Below are positions 27,776 to 37,910 of a stretch of DNA of 64,000 nucleotides, one piece after another. Source of the DNA: Uruburuella testudinis (GTDB taxonomy: Bacteria > Pseudomonadota > Gammaproteobacteria > Burkholderiales > Neisseriaceae); assembly GCF_022870865.1 (NCBI RefSeq), contig NZ_CP091508.1, forward strand, positions 744,001-808,000, read 5' to 3'. The notes under the pieces are model-generated. The model saw only the letters and a program-made list of their open reading frames with translations. It was not told the DNA's origin and made no database searches. Numbering within the stretch: the stretch's first letter is position 1; each line of letters begins with the position of its first letter. Both the position numbers and the translations under genes were made by a program.

Positions 27776-28364
27776 TCCGGTAAAATTTGTGGCCGCCTGC
27801 CGTCTGCCGACGGAATGGGGCGTGTTTACCCTGCATGGTTTTGAAGATGTGCGCGGCGGGCAGGAGCATGTGGCGCTGAGCATGGGCGATATTGCCGATG
27901 GCGCCCCGGTGTTGGCACGGGTGCATTCCGAATGCCTGACCGGCGATGCGTTGTTTTCGCAAAAATGCGATTGCGGCCCGCAGTTGCAGGCCGCGATGCA
28001 GGCGGTGCAGCAGGCGGGGCGGGGCGTGATTGTGTATTTGCGCCAGGAAGGCCGCGGTATCGGCCTGATTAACAAAATCCGCGCTTATCAGCTTCAGGAT
28101 CAGGGGCTGGATACAGTGGAAGCGAATGTGGCGCTCGGTTTGCCGGTGGATGCCCGCGATTTCACGCTGGCCAAGCATATATTTGATTACCTGGGTGTGC
28201 AGGCAGTGAATTTGTTGACCAACAATCCGCAAAAAGTGCAGGTGCTTACCGATGCCGGCATCAACGTCGCCCAACGGGTGCCGCTGCATGTGGGTGAAAA
28301 CTTGGAAAACGAGCGCTATTTGCATACCAAAGCCGAGAAGCTCGGTCATTGGTTTGATATTTGA
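27768..28364 (+). CDS. ribA: GTP cyclohydrolase II
   Basis: 198 residues from ATG 27768 ([20 protein letters not shown]). Zinc site [15 protein letters not shown] (three Cys, about residue 58-70), GTP-binding [20 protein letters not shown], catalytic [17 protein letters not shown]. Converts GTP to 2,5-diamino-6-ribosylamino-pyrimidinone phosphate for riboflavin synthesis. Family length. Overlaps the GAF-like gene. Confidence 0.96.
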   Translation: MISPVKFVAACRLPTEWGVFTLHGFEDVRGGQEHVALSMGDIADGAPVLARVHSECLTGDALFSQKCDCGPQLQAAMQAVQQAGRGVIVYLRQEGRGIGLINKIRAYQLQDQGLDTVEANVALGLPVDARDFTLAKHIFDYLGVQAVNLLTNNPQKVQVLTDAGINVAQRVPLHVGENLENERYLHTKAEKLGHWFDI

Positions 28365-28860
28365 CCGCCGCGTGCAAAGCGAGAAGAGGCCGGAGTTAAA
28401 GAATCTTGGCCGAATATAAAGTTTCAGACGGCTTGATGCATTTCTATCAGGCCGTCTGAAATGCTTATGGCCGTTGAACTTATCGCCATTGCAAAGATAA
28501 ACGGACACGCCGACAAATCGAAGGCAGTATGCATGTGCGATGGGGCGGAACAACGCAGTTAGGATGTCCTGTCTATAAGAAACGGCAATGGAATAACTGT
28601 GCTTTTATAATTCATTTAATTGTTTTAAAAAGAAATTAATAAAAATTATTAGAATGATAATTACCAAACCTATATAAGTTGGAGAAGAACAGATTTTACA
28701 AAGGCGCTGAAGAGGCAGGCCAACCGGCTCCGTGTTTTCTATATGGCCTTTGGTTTGTTGCTTTGCCAGCTGGTTTTATAAATGGGCATTGGGGTTGAAA
28801 TAATTTCATTTTTGTTTCAATTATTTGTGAATATAGTGAATGATTTCTTACGAAAAACAC
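28365..28860. repeat. Gene-free stretch of repeats upstream of tRNA copy 2
   Basis: Holds inverted uptake sequences (about 28421 and 28450), a degenerate GTTGGCTCGC-type repeat (28500-28560), one isolated end of the miniature element (AGGATGTCCTGT, 28560), AT-rich repeat copy 3 (28580-28677) and further decayed repeat sequence to about 28790, then an AT-rich approach to the tRNA promoter. No gene seen. Confidence 0.5.
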
Positions 28861-28889
28861 TTGCACGAAGGGCGGGATTTTGGTTTAAT
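28861..28889 (+). promoter_or_regulatory. Promoter of tRNA-Val/tRNA-Asp operon, copy 2
   Basis: TTGCAC (28861-28866), 17-bp spacer, TTTAAT (28884-28889); same layout and mostly the same bases as copy 1 at 11788. Confidence 0.75.
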
Positions 28890-28919
28890 CACGTTCTCGC
28901 AGCAACACAGCGATGAAAC

Positions 28920-28995
28920 GGGTGATTAGCTCAGTTGGTAGAGCGTCTGCCTTACAAGCAGAATGTCGGCGGTTCGACTCCGTCATCACCCACCA
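28920..28995 (+). tRNA. tRNA-Val (anticodon TAC), copy 2
   Basis: Identical over 76 nt to the gene at 11847. The upstream 30 bases (ATCACGTTCTCGCAGCAACA and beyond) are identical too. Confidence 0.96.
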
Positions 28996-29006
28996 TTTTT
29001 TTGTGC

Positions 29007-29083
29007 GGAGTGGTAGTTCAGTTGGTTAGAATACCGGCCTGTCACGCCGGGGGTCGCGGGTTCGAGTCCCGTCCACTCCGCCA
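29007..29083 (+). tRNA. tRNA-Asp (anticodon GTC), copy 2
   Basis: Identical over 77 nt to the gene at 11933. The spacer from tRNA-Val is one T longer than in copy 1. Confidence 0.96.
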
Positions 29084-29091
29084 ATCCTGAT

Positions 29092-29125
29092 AAAAAAGCA
29101 CTGCTTATTCAAGCAGTGCTTTTTT
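29092..29125 (+). terminator. Terminator of tRNA operon, copy 2
   Basis: AAAAAAGCACTGCTT, loop, AAGCAGTGCTTTTTT: a strong hairpin with a T-run, different in sequence from the copy 1 terminator. Confidence 0.85.
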
Positions 29126-29844
29126 GCTATTGCCGTTCAATTGAATCGTTGTACGAGGCGGGGAACGAAGATGGAATAAACCTAAACCATCATAATGATA
29201 ATCGCATTAAAATAGCAGATAAAGTATCGATCTGTCAGGCCGTCTGAAAAATGATTTCAGACGGCCTGTTTTTATATCTGCCCGAAAAATAACTTGATTT
29301 TTGTGCCGTTTGGTTGCCGAGTTGCGGCATTTTTACATTTAAACAAACGTTCAGGGATGTTTATAAAAAGATTAAATGATGGTAATATTTATATGCTATT
29401 GTGAATCGGTTAATGTTGTCATTTGAAGCACTTAGCATCGTTGTTGACGGACATTTTTTGCATATTCAGGCAGAGTTTGTTGATAAGTGTTTATGCTTAC
29501 TTATCTGGGTTTTATGGCGGATTCTGCTTTGTTTGTGATGGATTTGGCGATGATGTGGCGATGTTGCCATGTTGTTTGAGTAAAAAAGGTAATGGCCGGA
29601 GGATGCTTGAAGAGATATTGCGGTAATATTTTTGAGTGTTATTATCTTTAATGCATAAATTTTATTTACAGTTTCAATGTGCTATATCAAGGAAGAAATA
29701 CCAATATTGTGTTAGAGTTTGTGTTCTAGTTAATATTTTTTTCAATATGCGGCTGTTGATGATGTGAGTGTCAGGCCGATTGTCAGGTAAGCCCAGGCTT
29801 ATTTGTAAAGAAGGCAGATGCTGAGTTGGAGGCTGTTTTGAATC
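29126..29844. other. Long AT-rich region before the glycogen locus
   Basis: An inverted uptake-sequence pair (CAGGCCGTCTGAAA / TTTCAGACGGCCTG, 29236-29268) followed by TTTTTA could terminate stray transcription. From about 29330 the sequence becomes AT-rich and probably holds the promoter of the glycogen genes, but I see no clear pair of boxes. A 67-codon open frame at 29423-29626 has no coding character. Confidence 0.5.
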
Positions 29845-32800
29845 ATGGGGTCGGAAATGGGTGAAGTTTGGGCGGAACAAACAGAACGGCAGGCGTTGGC
29901 GTTGGGCGTGTTGCCGGGCTATCGCGGCACCGATGGTGTTTACCGCCCGGTGAGCCGGCCTGCGTTGGAGAAGCTGGCCGAATGTTTGGCGGCGACAGCC
30001 GGTGGGGATGATGGTTTTGATGATGTGCGGGTGGTGCCGGCCGGCGCAGCGGTGTCGCTGAATCTGGCTGCCGGCTTTTCGGCGCCCGACAGTGTTTGGT
30101 TGTCGGATGAAGCAGGGGCGCGCCGTGAAGTGGCTTGGCAATGGCTTTCAGACGGCCTTTCTGTTGCCTTGCCGGCGCTGGGCGATGGTTATTACCAATT
30201 AACGGTTTCTCAAAATCAAGCACTTTACCGATGTTTTGTGATTGCGGCGCCGGCCACGGCTTACGAACCGCCGGCATTGGTCGGCAACCGCCGCTTGAAC
30301 GGCTTGAGTATTCAGCTTTATAGCCTGCGTTCCGCCACAAATTGGGGTATCGGTGATTTTTCGGATTTGGCAGCATTGGTGGATTATGCTGCGGCGCGCC
30401 GGCTTGATTTTATCGGCATCAATCCTTTGCATGCTTTGTTTGGCGCCCGCCCCGCTTATGCCAGCCCCTACAGCCCTTCTTCGCGGGTGTGGCTGAATCC
30501 GCTTTATTTGGATGTTGACCGCGTGGCGGCTTTTCAGGCCTCTGCGCCAGCACAACAATGGCGCACTTCGCCTGAAATCTGCCGGCGTATTGAGGCGTTG
30601 CGGCGGAGCGGCACGGTAGATTACGAGGGTGTGTGGGCGCTGAAAAAAGCGGCGCTTCAGACGGCCTTTCTGTTTTTCGAGCAAGACGGTTCGGCGGCGA
30701 TGCAGCAGCAGCGCGGCGAATTTGCTGCATTTGCCGATAAAAAAGGCGATGCATTACACGGCTTTGCTTTGTTTGAAACCTTAAACCAGTATTTTGCCGA
30801 CCCGGGCATCTTGGGGTGGCCGGGCTGGCCTGAAGCCTACCGCAATCCGCAAAATGAAGCGGTGCAACAATTTGCGCAACTGCATGCGCAGGAAGTGCGT
30901 TTTTATATGTGGCTGCAATGGTTGTGCGCCGTGCAGCTTGAGGCAGTGCAGCAGCGGGTGCGCGATTGCGGCATGAAAATCGGCTTGTATGGCGATTTAT
31001 CAGTAGGCGCGGCGGGCGGCGGTGCGGATGTTTGGCTGGAGCAAGCGCTGTATTGTTTGGATATGTCGGTGGGGGCGCCGCCCGATCAGTTTAATCCTGC
31101 CGGGCAGAATTGGTCGCTGCCGCCGTTGCACCCGGGCAAGCTGCTGCAAAGCGGGTGTCGCGAATTTATTAAGATTGTGCGTGAAAATGTGCGCTTATAT
31201 GGTGCGCTGCGTATCGATCATGTGATGTCGCTCAGCCGTTTGTGGTGGGTGGCTGCGGGCATGCGCGCCGATGACGGGGCTTATGTGCGTTATCCGCAAG
31301 AAGTGCTGATGGCGGTGGTGGCGCTGGAAAGCCGCCGCCATCAGTGTGTGATTATCGGCGAAGACTTGGGCATTGTGCCTGAGGGTATGCGTGATTTGCT
31401 GAACCGCTATCAGATTTTTTCTTACTCGGTGGTGTATTTCAATCACGGCGAACAAGGCTTTAACCGGCCCGATGATTACCCCGAACAGGCGGTCACCGTA
31501 ACCAGCACGCATGATTTGCCGCCGGTGGCCGGTTTTTGGGCAGGGCGTGATTTGGAAACCATGCGCCTGCTCGGCGTGTATGCCGACGATACGGCTTTTC
31601 ATGCCGCATTCATGCAGCGGCAATGCGATAAAGCGGCGTTGCTGCAAGCTTTGAAACAAGCCGGCTTGTTGCCGCCCGATGCGCCGTTGCCGGATATGTT
31701 GACCGGGCAGATGCTGTTTGCCTTGCACCGTTTCGGCGCTGAATGCCGCAGCAAACTTTACGCCGCTCAGATAGAAAACCTGCTTGGCATGAGCGAAAAC
31801 TTCAACGTGCCGGGCGTGGCCGAAGGTTATCCCAATTGGGCGGTCAAACTGCCGCTGGGCCTGGAAGATTTCCCCGCACAAGCGCAGATGGAAACGCATT
31901 TACAGATGATTCACGAGGTAGCCATGAGAAAAAACAGCCGACCAACACCTTATCCGCAGCCCGATCAAACCGAGCGCGACACTATCGACAGCCTGTTTTA
32001 TGCCCGCCACGGCAATCCGTTTGCCTATTTGGGGCGGCATCGTATCGAAGGTGTGGGCGAAGTGGTGCGCTGCCTGCTGCCCGATGCACATACGGTGGAT
32101 TTGATGGCACGTGAGGGCGGCGGGCTGATTGTGCCGATGCAGAAAATAGACGAGCGCGGCTTTTTCGTGGCCGTGTTGCCTGAAAATACGCCGGATTATG
32201 TGTTTAATGCACAGTATCCCGGCGTTCAGACGGCCTTTGTTACAGAAGATGCCTACCGCTTCGGCTCTTGCCTGCAATCGCTTGATTCTTGGCTGTTGGG
32301 CGAGGGCAAGCATTTGAGGCCGTATGAAACTTTGGGTGCGCACATCGTCACCCATCAAGGTGTGGAGGGCGTGCATTTCAGCGTCTGGGCGCCGAATGCG
32401 CAACGGGTGTCGGTTATCGGCGAATTCAATAATTGGGACGGCCGCCGCCATGCCATGCGCTTTCATGCCGACATTGGCGTGTGGGAAATTTTTATTCCCG
32501 CTGTGCCGTTTAACGCGCTATATAAATTTGAAATCCGCGATGCGGCAGGAAATGTGCGCCAAAAAGCCGACCCCTATGCATTTGCTTCAGAATTGCGCCC
32601 GACCACTGCTTCGGTGGTGCGCGGTCTGCCCGACAAAGTGCCCGCGCCCGCCCATCGTGCAACGGCCAATGCCATCGACAGCCCGGTCTGCATTTATGAA
32701 GTGCATCTGGGCTCGTGGCGGCGCAATCTCGACAACGGCTTTTGGCTCACTTATGAAGAATTGGCGCATGAGCTGGTGGATTATGTGAAAGAAATGGGCT

Positions 32801-34146
32801 TTACCCACATCGAGCTGCTGCCGATTTCCGAATACCCGTTTGACGGCTCGTGGGGCTATCAGGCCACCGGGCTTTATGCGCCCACCAGCCGTTTCGGTTC
32901 GCCGCAGCAGCTGCAATATCTGATTCAGACGGCCCATCAGGCCGGTATCTGCGTGATTTTGGATTGGGTGGTCGGCCATTTTCCGACCGACGAACACGGT
33001 TTGGCGCAGTTTGACGGCACGCCGCTTTATGAGCATGCCGATCCGCGCGAAGGCTATCATCAAGACTGGAACACGCTGATTTATAACTTCGGCCGGGCAG
33101 AAGTGAAAAACTTTTTGCAAGGCAATGCGCTGTATTGGATTGAGCGCTTAGGTTTTGACGGCTTGCGCGTGGATGCCGTGGCTTCGATGATTTACCGTGA
33201 TTATTCGCGCAAAGACGGCGAGTGGATTCCCAACCAATACGGCGGCCGCGAAAATTTGGAAGCGATTGAGTTTCTGCGCGACACCAACACCATGTTGCAG
33301 CAGCAGGTGCCGGGTGCGGCCGAGATTGCAGAAGAGTCGACCTCGTTTGCCAACGTTACCCGTGCCGAAGGGCTGAATTTCCAATACAAGTGGAATATGG
33401 GCTGGATGAACGACACCTTGCGCTACATGCAGGAAGACCCGATTAACCGCAAATACCATCACCATCTGATGACATTCGGCATGATGTATCAATACAGCGA
33501 AAATTTTGTGCTGCCGCTGTCGCATGATGAAGTGGTGCACGGTAAAAAATCGCTGCTCGACCGCATGCCGGGCGACTGCTGGCAGAAATTTGCCAACCTG
33601 CGCGCTTACTATGGCTTTATGTATGCCTTCCCCGGCAAAAAGCTGCTGTTTATGGGCAACGAATTTGCGCAAGGGCGCGAATGGAATTACGACCAAGCAC
33701 TGGATTGGTTTTTGCTCGATGAAGAGCACGGCGGCTGGCACAACGGTGTGCAAAGTTTCGTGCGCGATTTGAACCATGCCTACCGCAATCATGCGCCGCT
33801 GTATCAGCTCGACCAATGGCCGGAAGGCTTCGAATGGCTGGTGGTGGACGATGTGGAAAGCTCGATATTCGTATTCGAGCGCCGCGATCGTGCCGGCAAT
33901 TCATTGATTGTTATCAGCAATTTTACGCCGGTGGTGCGCGAACATTACCGTTTTGGTGTGAATCAGGCCGGCATATATCGTGAAATTTTGAATTCAGACG
34001 GCCTCAATTATAAAGGCAGCGGTGTGGTTGCGGGCTCAGAAATACACACCGATGCAACAGCCTCGCACGGCAAGCCGCAATCGTTGTCGGTTACCGTGCC
34101 GCCGCTGGCAACCGTGTATCTTTACCGGGAAAACCATCATGACTGA
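29845..34146 (+). CDS. Fused 4-alpha-glucanotransferase (MalQ) and glycogen branching enzyme (GlgB)
   Basis: 1433 residues in one frame. Residues about 1-690 are MalQ (GH77): [54 protein letters not shown], catalytic [13 protein letters not shown] and the Glu in [24 protein letters not shown]. Residues about 695-1433 are GlgB: CBM48-type [22 protein letters not shown]13 catalytic Asp in [17 protein letters not shown], Glu in [12 protein letters not shown], and [15 protein letters not shown]. MalQ disproportionates maltodextrins and GlgB adds alpha-1,6 branches, so the fusion couples chain building and branching. An in-frame ATG at 31924 with GAGG five bases upstream opens exactly at the GlgB module and could make free GlgB. 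Overlaps glgX by 8 bp. Confidence 0.93.
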   Translation: MGSEMGEVWAEQTERQALALGVLPGYRGTDGVYRPVSRPALEKLAECLAATAGGDDGFDDVRVVPAGAAVSLNLAAGFSAPDSVWLSDEAGARREVAWQWLSDGLSVALPALGDGYYQLTVSQNQALYRCFVIAAPATAYEPPALVGNRRLNGLSIQLYSLRSATNWGIGDFSDLAALVDYAAARRLDFIGINPLHALFGARPAYASPYSPSSRVWLNPLYLDVDRVAAFQASAPAQQWRTSPEICRRIEALRRSGTVDYEGVWALKKAALQTAFLFFEQDGSAAMQQQRGEFAAFADKKGDALHGFALFETLNQYFADPGILGWPGWPEAYRNPQNEAVQQFAQLHAQEVRFYMWLQWLCAVQLEAVQQRVRDCGMKIGLYGDLSVGAAGGGADVWLEQALYCLDMSVGAPPDQFNPAGQNWSLPPLHPGKLLQSGCREFIKIVRENVRLYGALRIDHVMSLSRLWWVAAGMRADDGAYVRYPQEVLMAVVALESRRHQCVIIGEDLGIVPEGMRDLLNRYQIFSYSVVYFNHGEQGFNRPDDYPEQAVTVTSTHDLPPVAGFWAGRDLETMRLLGVYADDTAFHAAFMQRQCDKAALLQALKQAGLLPPDAPLPDMLTGQMLFALHRFGAECRSKLYAAQIENLLGMSENFNVPGVAEGYPNWAVKLPLGLEDFPAQAQMETHLQMIHEVAMRKNSRPTPYPQPDQTERDTIDSLFYARHGNPFAYLGRHRIEGVGEVVRCLLPDAHTVDLMAREGGGLIVPMQKIDERGFFVAVLPENTPDYVFNAQYPGVQTAFVTEDAYRFGSCLQSLDSWLLGEGKHLRPYETLGAHIVTHQGVEGVHFSVWAPNAQRVSVIGEFNNWDGRRHAMRFHADIGVWEIFIPAVPFNALYKFEIRDAAGNVRQKADPYAFASELRPTTASVVRGLPDKVPAPAHRATANAIDSPVCIYEVHLGSWRRNLDNGFWLTYEELAHELVDYVKEMGFTHIELLPISEYPFDGSWGYQATGLYAPTSRFGSPQQLQYLIQTAHQAGICVILDWVVGHFPTDEHGLAQFDGTPLYEHADPREGYHQDWNTLIYNFGRAEVKNFLQGNALYWIERLGFDGLRVDAVASMIYRDYSRKDGEWIPNQYGGRENLEAIEFLRDTNTMLQQQVPGAAEIAEESTSFANVTRAEGLNFQYKWNMGWMNDTLRYMQEDPINRKYHHHLMTFGMMYQYSENFVLPLSHDEVVHGKKSLLDRMPGDCWQKFANLRAYYGFMYAFPGKKLLFMGNEFAQGREWNYDQALDWFLLDEEHGGWHNGVQSFVRDLNHAYRNHAPLYQLDQWPEGFEWLVVDDVESSIFVFERRDRAGNSLIVISNFTPVVREHYRFGVNQAGIYREILNSDGLNYKGSGVVAGSEIHTDATASHGKPQSLSVTVPPLATVYLYRENHHD

Positions 34147-36148
34147 TCAAACGGCATCAAACAGCGCGATTGAAACCGGGCTGCCATACCCCATGGGTGC
34201 AGATGTGCGCGAAGGCGGTGTGAATTTCACCCTGTTTTCATCGCGCGCCGAAAAAATCGAGCTGTGCCTGTTTGGTGCAGGCGGTGAAGAAACCCGCCTG
34301 ACCTTGCCGGGGCGCAGCGGGCATATCCACCACGGTTTTGTGCCGGGCTTGGCAGCAGGGCAGTGTTACGGCTACCGCGTGCACGGCCATGATTTGCCGG
34401 AAGAAGGTTTGTTTTTCAACCCGCAAAAAGTGTTAACCGACCCTTATTCGAAAGCCATCGAAGGCACACCCGCCTACGGCACGCAGGAACAGCTGGCCTG
34501 GTTTCGCGCTGAAGACGGCAGAGACAATGCTGCGGTGGCCGCCAAAAGCATCGTGGTCGGGCCGTCTGAATTCGATTGGGAAGATGACAAGCTGCCGCAA
34601 ACCCCGATTGCGCAAACCGTGATTTACGAAGCGCATGTCAAAGGGCTGACCAAGCTGTTTCCCGATTTGTCCGATGCCGGCACTTACCGCGCATTGGCCG
34701 ATGAGCGGATAACAGGCCATCTGAAAGCATTGGGTATCACCGCCGTGGAGCTGTTGCCCGTGCACCAGCATCTTGATGAGCAACATCTGCAAGCCATGGG
34801 CTTGAGCAATTATTGGGGCTACAACACCTGGTCGCATTTCGCTGTCGAGCCGCGCTATGCCGCTGTGCCCGAACAGGCCGCCGATGAATTGCGTGAAGCG
34901 GTAAAAGCCTTACATAAAGCCGGTATTGAAGTGATTTTAGATGTGGTGTACAACCACACCGCCGAGCAGGATGCGGGCGGGCCGATGCTGTGTCAGCGCG
35001 GCATCGACAACGCGGCCTGGTATTGGGTAAATCAGGACGGCTATTATGAAAATTGGAGCGGCTGCGGCAATACCCTGCACGTCGGCCACCGCAGCGTGAC
35101 CCGCTGGGTAATGGACAGCCTGCGCTATTGGGCGGAGGCCTTTCATATCGACGGCTTCCGCTTTGATTTGGCCACAGTATTGGGGCGCGAGCCGGCATTT
35201 GATGCCTATGGCCGCTTCTTTCAGGCCTGCTATCAAGATCCGGTGTTGGTCGGCCGCAAAATGATTGCCGAGCCGTGGGATATCGGCCCGGACGGTTATC
35301 AGGTGGGGCGCTTTGCGCAACCTTTTTCCGAATGGAACGACCGTTTCCGCGATGATATGCGCGAATTTTGGGTACACCAGAGCGGCAAGCTCGGAGCCTT
35401 TGCCGAACGCTTTTCCGGCTCGGCCGATTTGTTCCGCCACGACGGCAGAAACCCCTCGGCCTGCATCAACTTCATTACCGCCCACGACGGCTTTACCCTG
35501 CATGATTTGGTGAGCTACAACGGCAAACACAACGAAGCCAACGGCGAAGACAACCGCGACGGCCACAACGACAACATCAGCAACAACCACGGCGCAGAGG
35601 GCGAAACCGATGATGCTGCTATTCTCGAAACACGCGAATACACCGCCAAAGCGCTGCTCGCCACTCTGATGCTGGCCAACGGCATTCCCATGCTGCTGGC
35701 CGGCGATGAATTCGGCAACAGCCAGCAAGGCAACAACAACGGCTATTGCCAAGACAATGACATTACCTGGCTGGCTTGGCACAAACACAATGGCCGTCTG
35801 AATGACTATGTTAAAGAATTGGCGGCATTGCGCCGTGAAATTCCCCTCATCGGCGAAGACTGCTGGTGGGACGGACGGGTGCGCTGGCTGAATACGGAAG
35901 GCGCACCGATAGAAGGAGAAGCATGGCAAAACAACGAAAGCAAAGCCTTGCAAATCCTGATGGATGATGAATGGCTGCTGCTGGTTAACGGCAAACGCGG
36001 CGAACAGTCATTCCATCTGCCTCAAGAGCGCTGGAAATGCCGTTTGGCACCGTCAAACAGCTTCCGGCACGCAGACAGCCGATGCACGGTAGCGCATATG
36101 GGCATCTGGATATTTCACAAACAAGGAGAAGCCACTCATGAGACCTGA
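34139..36148 (+). CDS. glgX: Glycogen debranching enzyme GlgX
   Basis: 669 residues from ATG 34139 ([20 protein letters not shown]), overlapping the end of the fusion gene. CBM48 N-terminus ([19 protein letters not shown]), then GH13 motifs: [24 protein letters not shown] (nucleophile Asp), [16 protein letters not shown] (acid Glu) and [17 protein letters not shown]. Removes alpha-1,6 branches from phosphorylase limit dextrins. Length is normal. Followed with an 11-bp overlap by glgC. Confidence 0.95.
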   Translation: MTDQTASNSAIETGLPYPMGADVREGGVNFTLFSSRAEKIELCLFGAGGEETRLTLPGRSGHIHHGFVPGLAAGQCYGYRVHGHDLPEEGLFFNPQKVLTDPYSKAIEGTPAYGTQEQLAWFRAEDGRDNAAVAAKSIVVGPSEFDWEDDKLPQTPIAQTVIYEAHVKGLTKLFPDLSDAGTYRALADERITGHLKALGITAVELLPVHQHLDEQHLQAMGLSNYWGYNTWSHFAVEPRYAAVPEQAADELREAVKALHKAGIEVILDVVYNHTAEQDAGGPMLCQRGIDNAAWYWVNQDGYYENWSGCGNTLHVGHRSVTRWVMDSLRYWAEAFHIDGFRFDLATVLGREPAFDAYGRFFQACYQDPVLVGRKMIAEPWDIGPDGYQVGRFAQPFSEWNDRFRDDMREFWVHQSGKLGAFAERFSGSADLFRHDGRNPSACINFITAHDGFTLHDLVSYNGKHNEANGEDNRDGHNDNISNNHGAEGETDDAAILETREYTAKALLATLMLANGIPMLLAGDEFGNSQQGNNNGYCQDNDITWLAWHKHNGRLNDYVKELAALRREIPLIGEDCWWDGRVRWLNTEGAPIEGEAWQNNESKALQILMDDEWLLLVNGKRGEQSFHLPQERWKCRLAPSNSFRHADSRCTVAHMGIWIFHKQGEATHET

Positions 36149-37478
36149 CGACACTTTATTGGCAGACGAAAACAAAGCGCCTCTGCACACTTTAGATATC
36201 GCTGAAAACACCTTGGTGCTGATTCTGGCCGGCGGACGCGGCTCGCGCCTGCATGAAATGACCGACCGGCGTTCCAAACCGGCGGTGTATTTCGGCGGCA
36301 ACTGGCGCATTATCGACTTTACCCTGTCAAACTGCCTCAATTCCAACCTAAAAAAAATCGGCGTGCTCACCCAATACGAGGCCCATTCACTGCTGCGCCA
36401 CCTGCAACACGCCTGGTCGTTTCTGCCCCGCGACCGCGGCCAGTTTGTCGATATGCTGCCGGCACGCCAGCAAATCAACGAAAGCATGTGGTATCGCGGC
36501 ACCGCCGATGCGGTGTGGCAAAACGTGCCCATCATGCAAGAGCACTACAAGCCCAAATATGTGTTGATTCTGGCGGGCGATCATATCTACAAGATGAACT
36601 ATATGCAGATGCTGCGCGACCACATCAGCAGCGGCGCCAAATGCACTGTGGGCTGTATCGAAGTCAAACGCAGCGAGGCCGACCAATTCGGTATTATGTC
36701 GGTTAACGAGAAGCTGAAAGTGCAGGAATTTATCGAAAAACCGGCCAATCCGCCCAGCATGCGTGAAAAACCCGATTCTTCGCTGGCCTCAATGGGGATT
36801 TATGTATTTGATGCCGACTACCTGTATCAATCGTTGGCCGGCGAAGTGCTCAAAGAACACACCCACCACGATTTCGGCAAAGACATCATTCCGCGCGCGC
36901 TGGAAGAGGGCGTGTTATATGCGCACCCGTTTGAGCGCTCATGCATGGGCAGAAATGCCGAGGGCAGCATTTATTGGCGCGATGTGGGTACGCTTGACAG
37001 CTATTGGCGCACCCATATGGATTTGGTTACCGAACATCCGCAGCTGAATTTGTTTGACCAGTCGTGGCCGGTGCGCGGGCTGCCCACGCAAACCATGCCC
37101 ACCAAGTTTTTCTACAAACACAACAAACAAGGCCGCGTGCTCGATAATTCGCTGGTTAACGGCGGCTGCATCATCACCGATGCCGAAATCCGCTCATCGG
37201 TGTTGTTTGACCACGTTACCGTGAAAGAAAACAGCATCATTGATTCTTGCGTGGTGTTGCCCAATGTGACCATCGGTAAAAACTGCCATCTGAAAAACTG
37301 CATTATCGAGCGTAACTGCATTATCCCGGACGGCATGAAAATCGGCCTGACTCCGAAAAAAGATGCCGAACATTTCCGCATCAGCTCCGGCGGCAGTGTG
37401 GTATTGGTAACCCGTGCCATGTTGGATGCGGTTGCACAAGAATCATCCGGGTCGCAGGGAGCACCCGAGCAAGTGTAA
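36138..37478 (+). CDS. glgC: Glucose-1-phosphate adenylyltransferase
   Basis: 446 residues; ATG 36138 preceded by AAGGAG and overlapping the glgX end. LILAGGRGSRLHEMTDRRSK is the ADP-glucose pyrophosphorylase signature; also KPAVYFGGNWRIIDFTLSN, VLILAGDHIYKMNY and a C-terminal left-handed beta-helix (VTIGKNCHLKNCIIERNC). Supplies ADP-glucose to GlgA, the committed step of glycogen synthesis, usually allosterically controlled. Three uptake sequences follow the gene. Confidence 0.96.
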   Translation: MRPDDTLLADENKAPLHTLDIAENTLVLILAGGRGSRLHEMTDRRSKPAVYFGGNWRIIDFTLSNCLNSNLKKIGVLTQYEAHSLLRHLQHAWSFLPRDRGQFVDMLPARQQINESMWYRGTADAVWQNVPIMQEHYKPKYVLILAGDHIYKMNYMQMLRDHISSGAKCTVGCIEVKRSEADQFGIMSVNEKLKVQEFIEKPANPPSMREKPDSSLASMGIYVFDADYLYQSLAGEVLKEHTHHDFGKDIIPRALEEGVLYAHPFERSCMGRNAEGSIYWRDVGTLDSYWRTHMDLVTEHPQLNLFDQSWPVRGLPTQTMPTKFFYKHNKQGRVLDNSLVNGGCIITDAEIRSSVLFDHVTVKENSIIDSCVVLPNVTIGKNCHLKNCIIERNCIIPDGMKIGLTPKKDAEHFRISSGGSVVLVTRAMLDAVAQESSGSQGAPEQV

Positions 37479-37910
37479 AAATAACCTGCCGGTTTTCAGA
37501 CGGCCGCTGTTTCAGACGGCCTGTGATTGAGCAAAGGCCGTCTGAAACCCATTCTGCCGCAATAAGCCGGCAAGGCAAATGAATACAGTCGGGTTGTTTT
37601 TTTAGAATGGTATGCAAACAAACCATAACAATAAGGCGCTAAACTTACAGAGCCTCTCAACCGGCCGCCGCCGTATAAGGGCGTCCTGACCATTTGATTT
37701 ACGGGTGTATTTTGCCCCTGATGAAAACGCATCTGCTGCGTTAAAAAGCCTCGCAAGATGTCCAATCTTGCTGCGTTTTTTGCCTGGCATCTGCATTTTC
37801 AGGAACAAAAATCCCCCCATAAACAACACATCAGGACACCCTGGCGCGGTGCGTGGCGATGCCGCAGCGGGTTGGTTGAGAAGCTCCTTACTTTCAGTCA
37901 GGAGATTTCC
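37479..37910. other. glgC-glgA gap
   Basis: Three uptake sequences at 37495-37548 (two in one direction, the last inverted, able to form a terminator-like stem) followed by a miniature element at 37678-37842. glgA starts 68 bp later behind CAGGAG. The gap therefore splits the glycogen genes into two transcription units or adds a polar barrier. Confidence 0.5.
37678..37842. mobile_element. AGGGTGTCCTGA miniature element inside the glycogen locus
   Basis: 165 bp, AGGGCGTCCTGA to TCAGGACACCCT. In this copy the core is inverted relative to the 23466 and 25917 copies (AAGCCTCGCAAGATGTCCA then ATCTTGCTGCGTTTTTTGCC), showing that the element is found in both orientations. Confidence 0.8.

Noticed and set aside
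29423..29626. 67-residue open frame before the glycogen locus
   Set aside because: No ribosome site, odd cysteine- and phenylalanine-rich composition and location in an AT-rich leader; probably not a gene.
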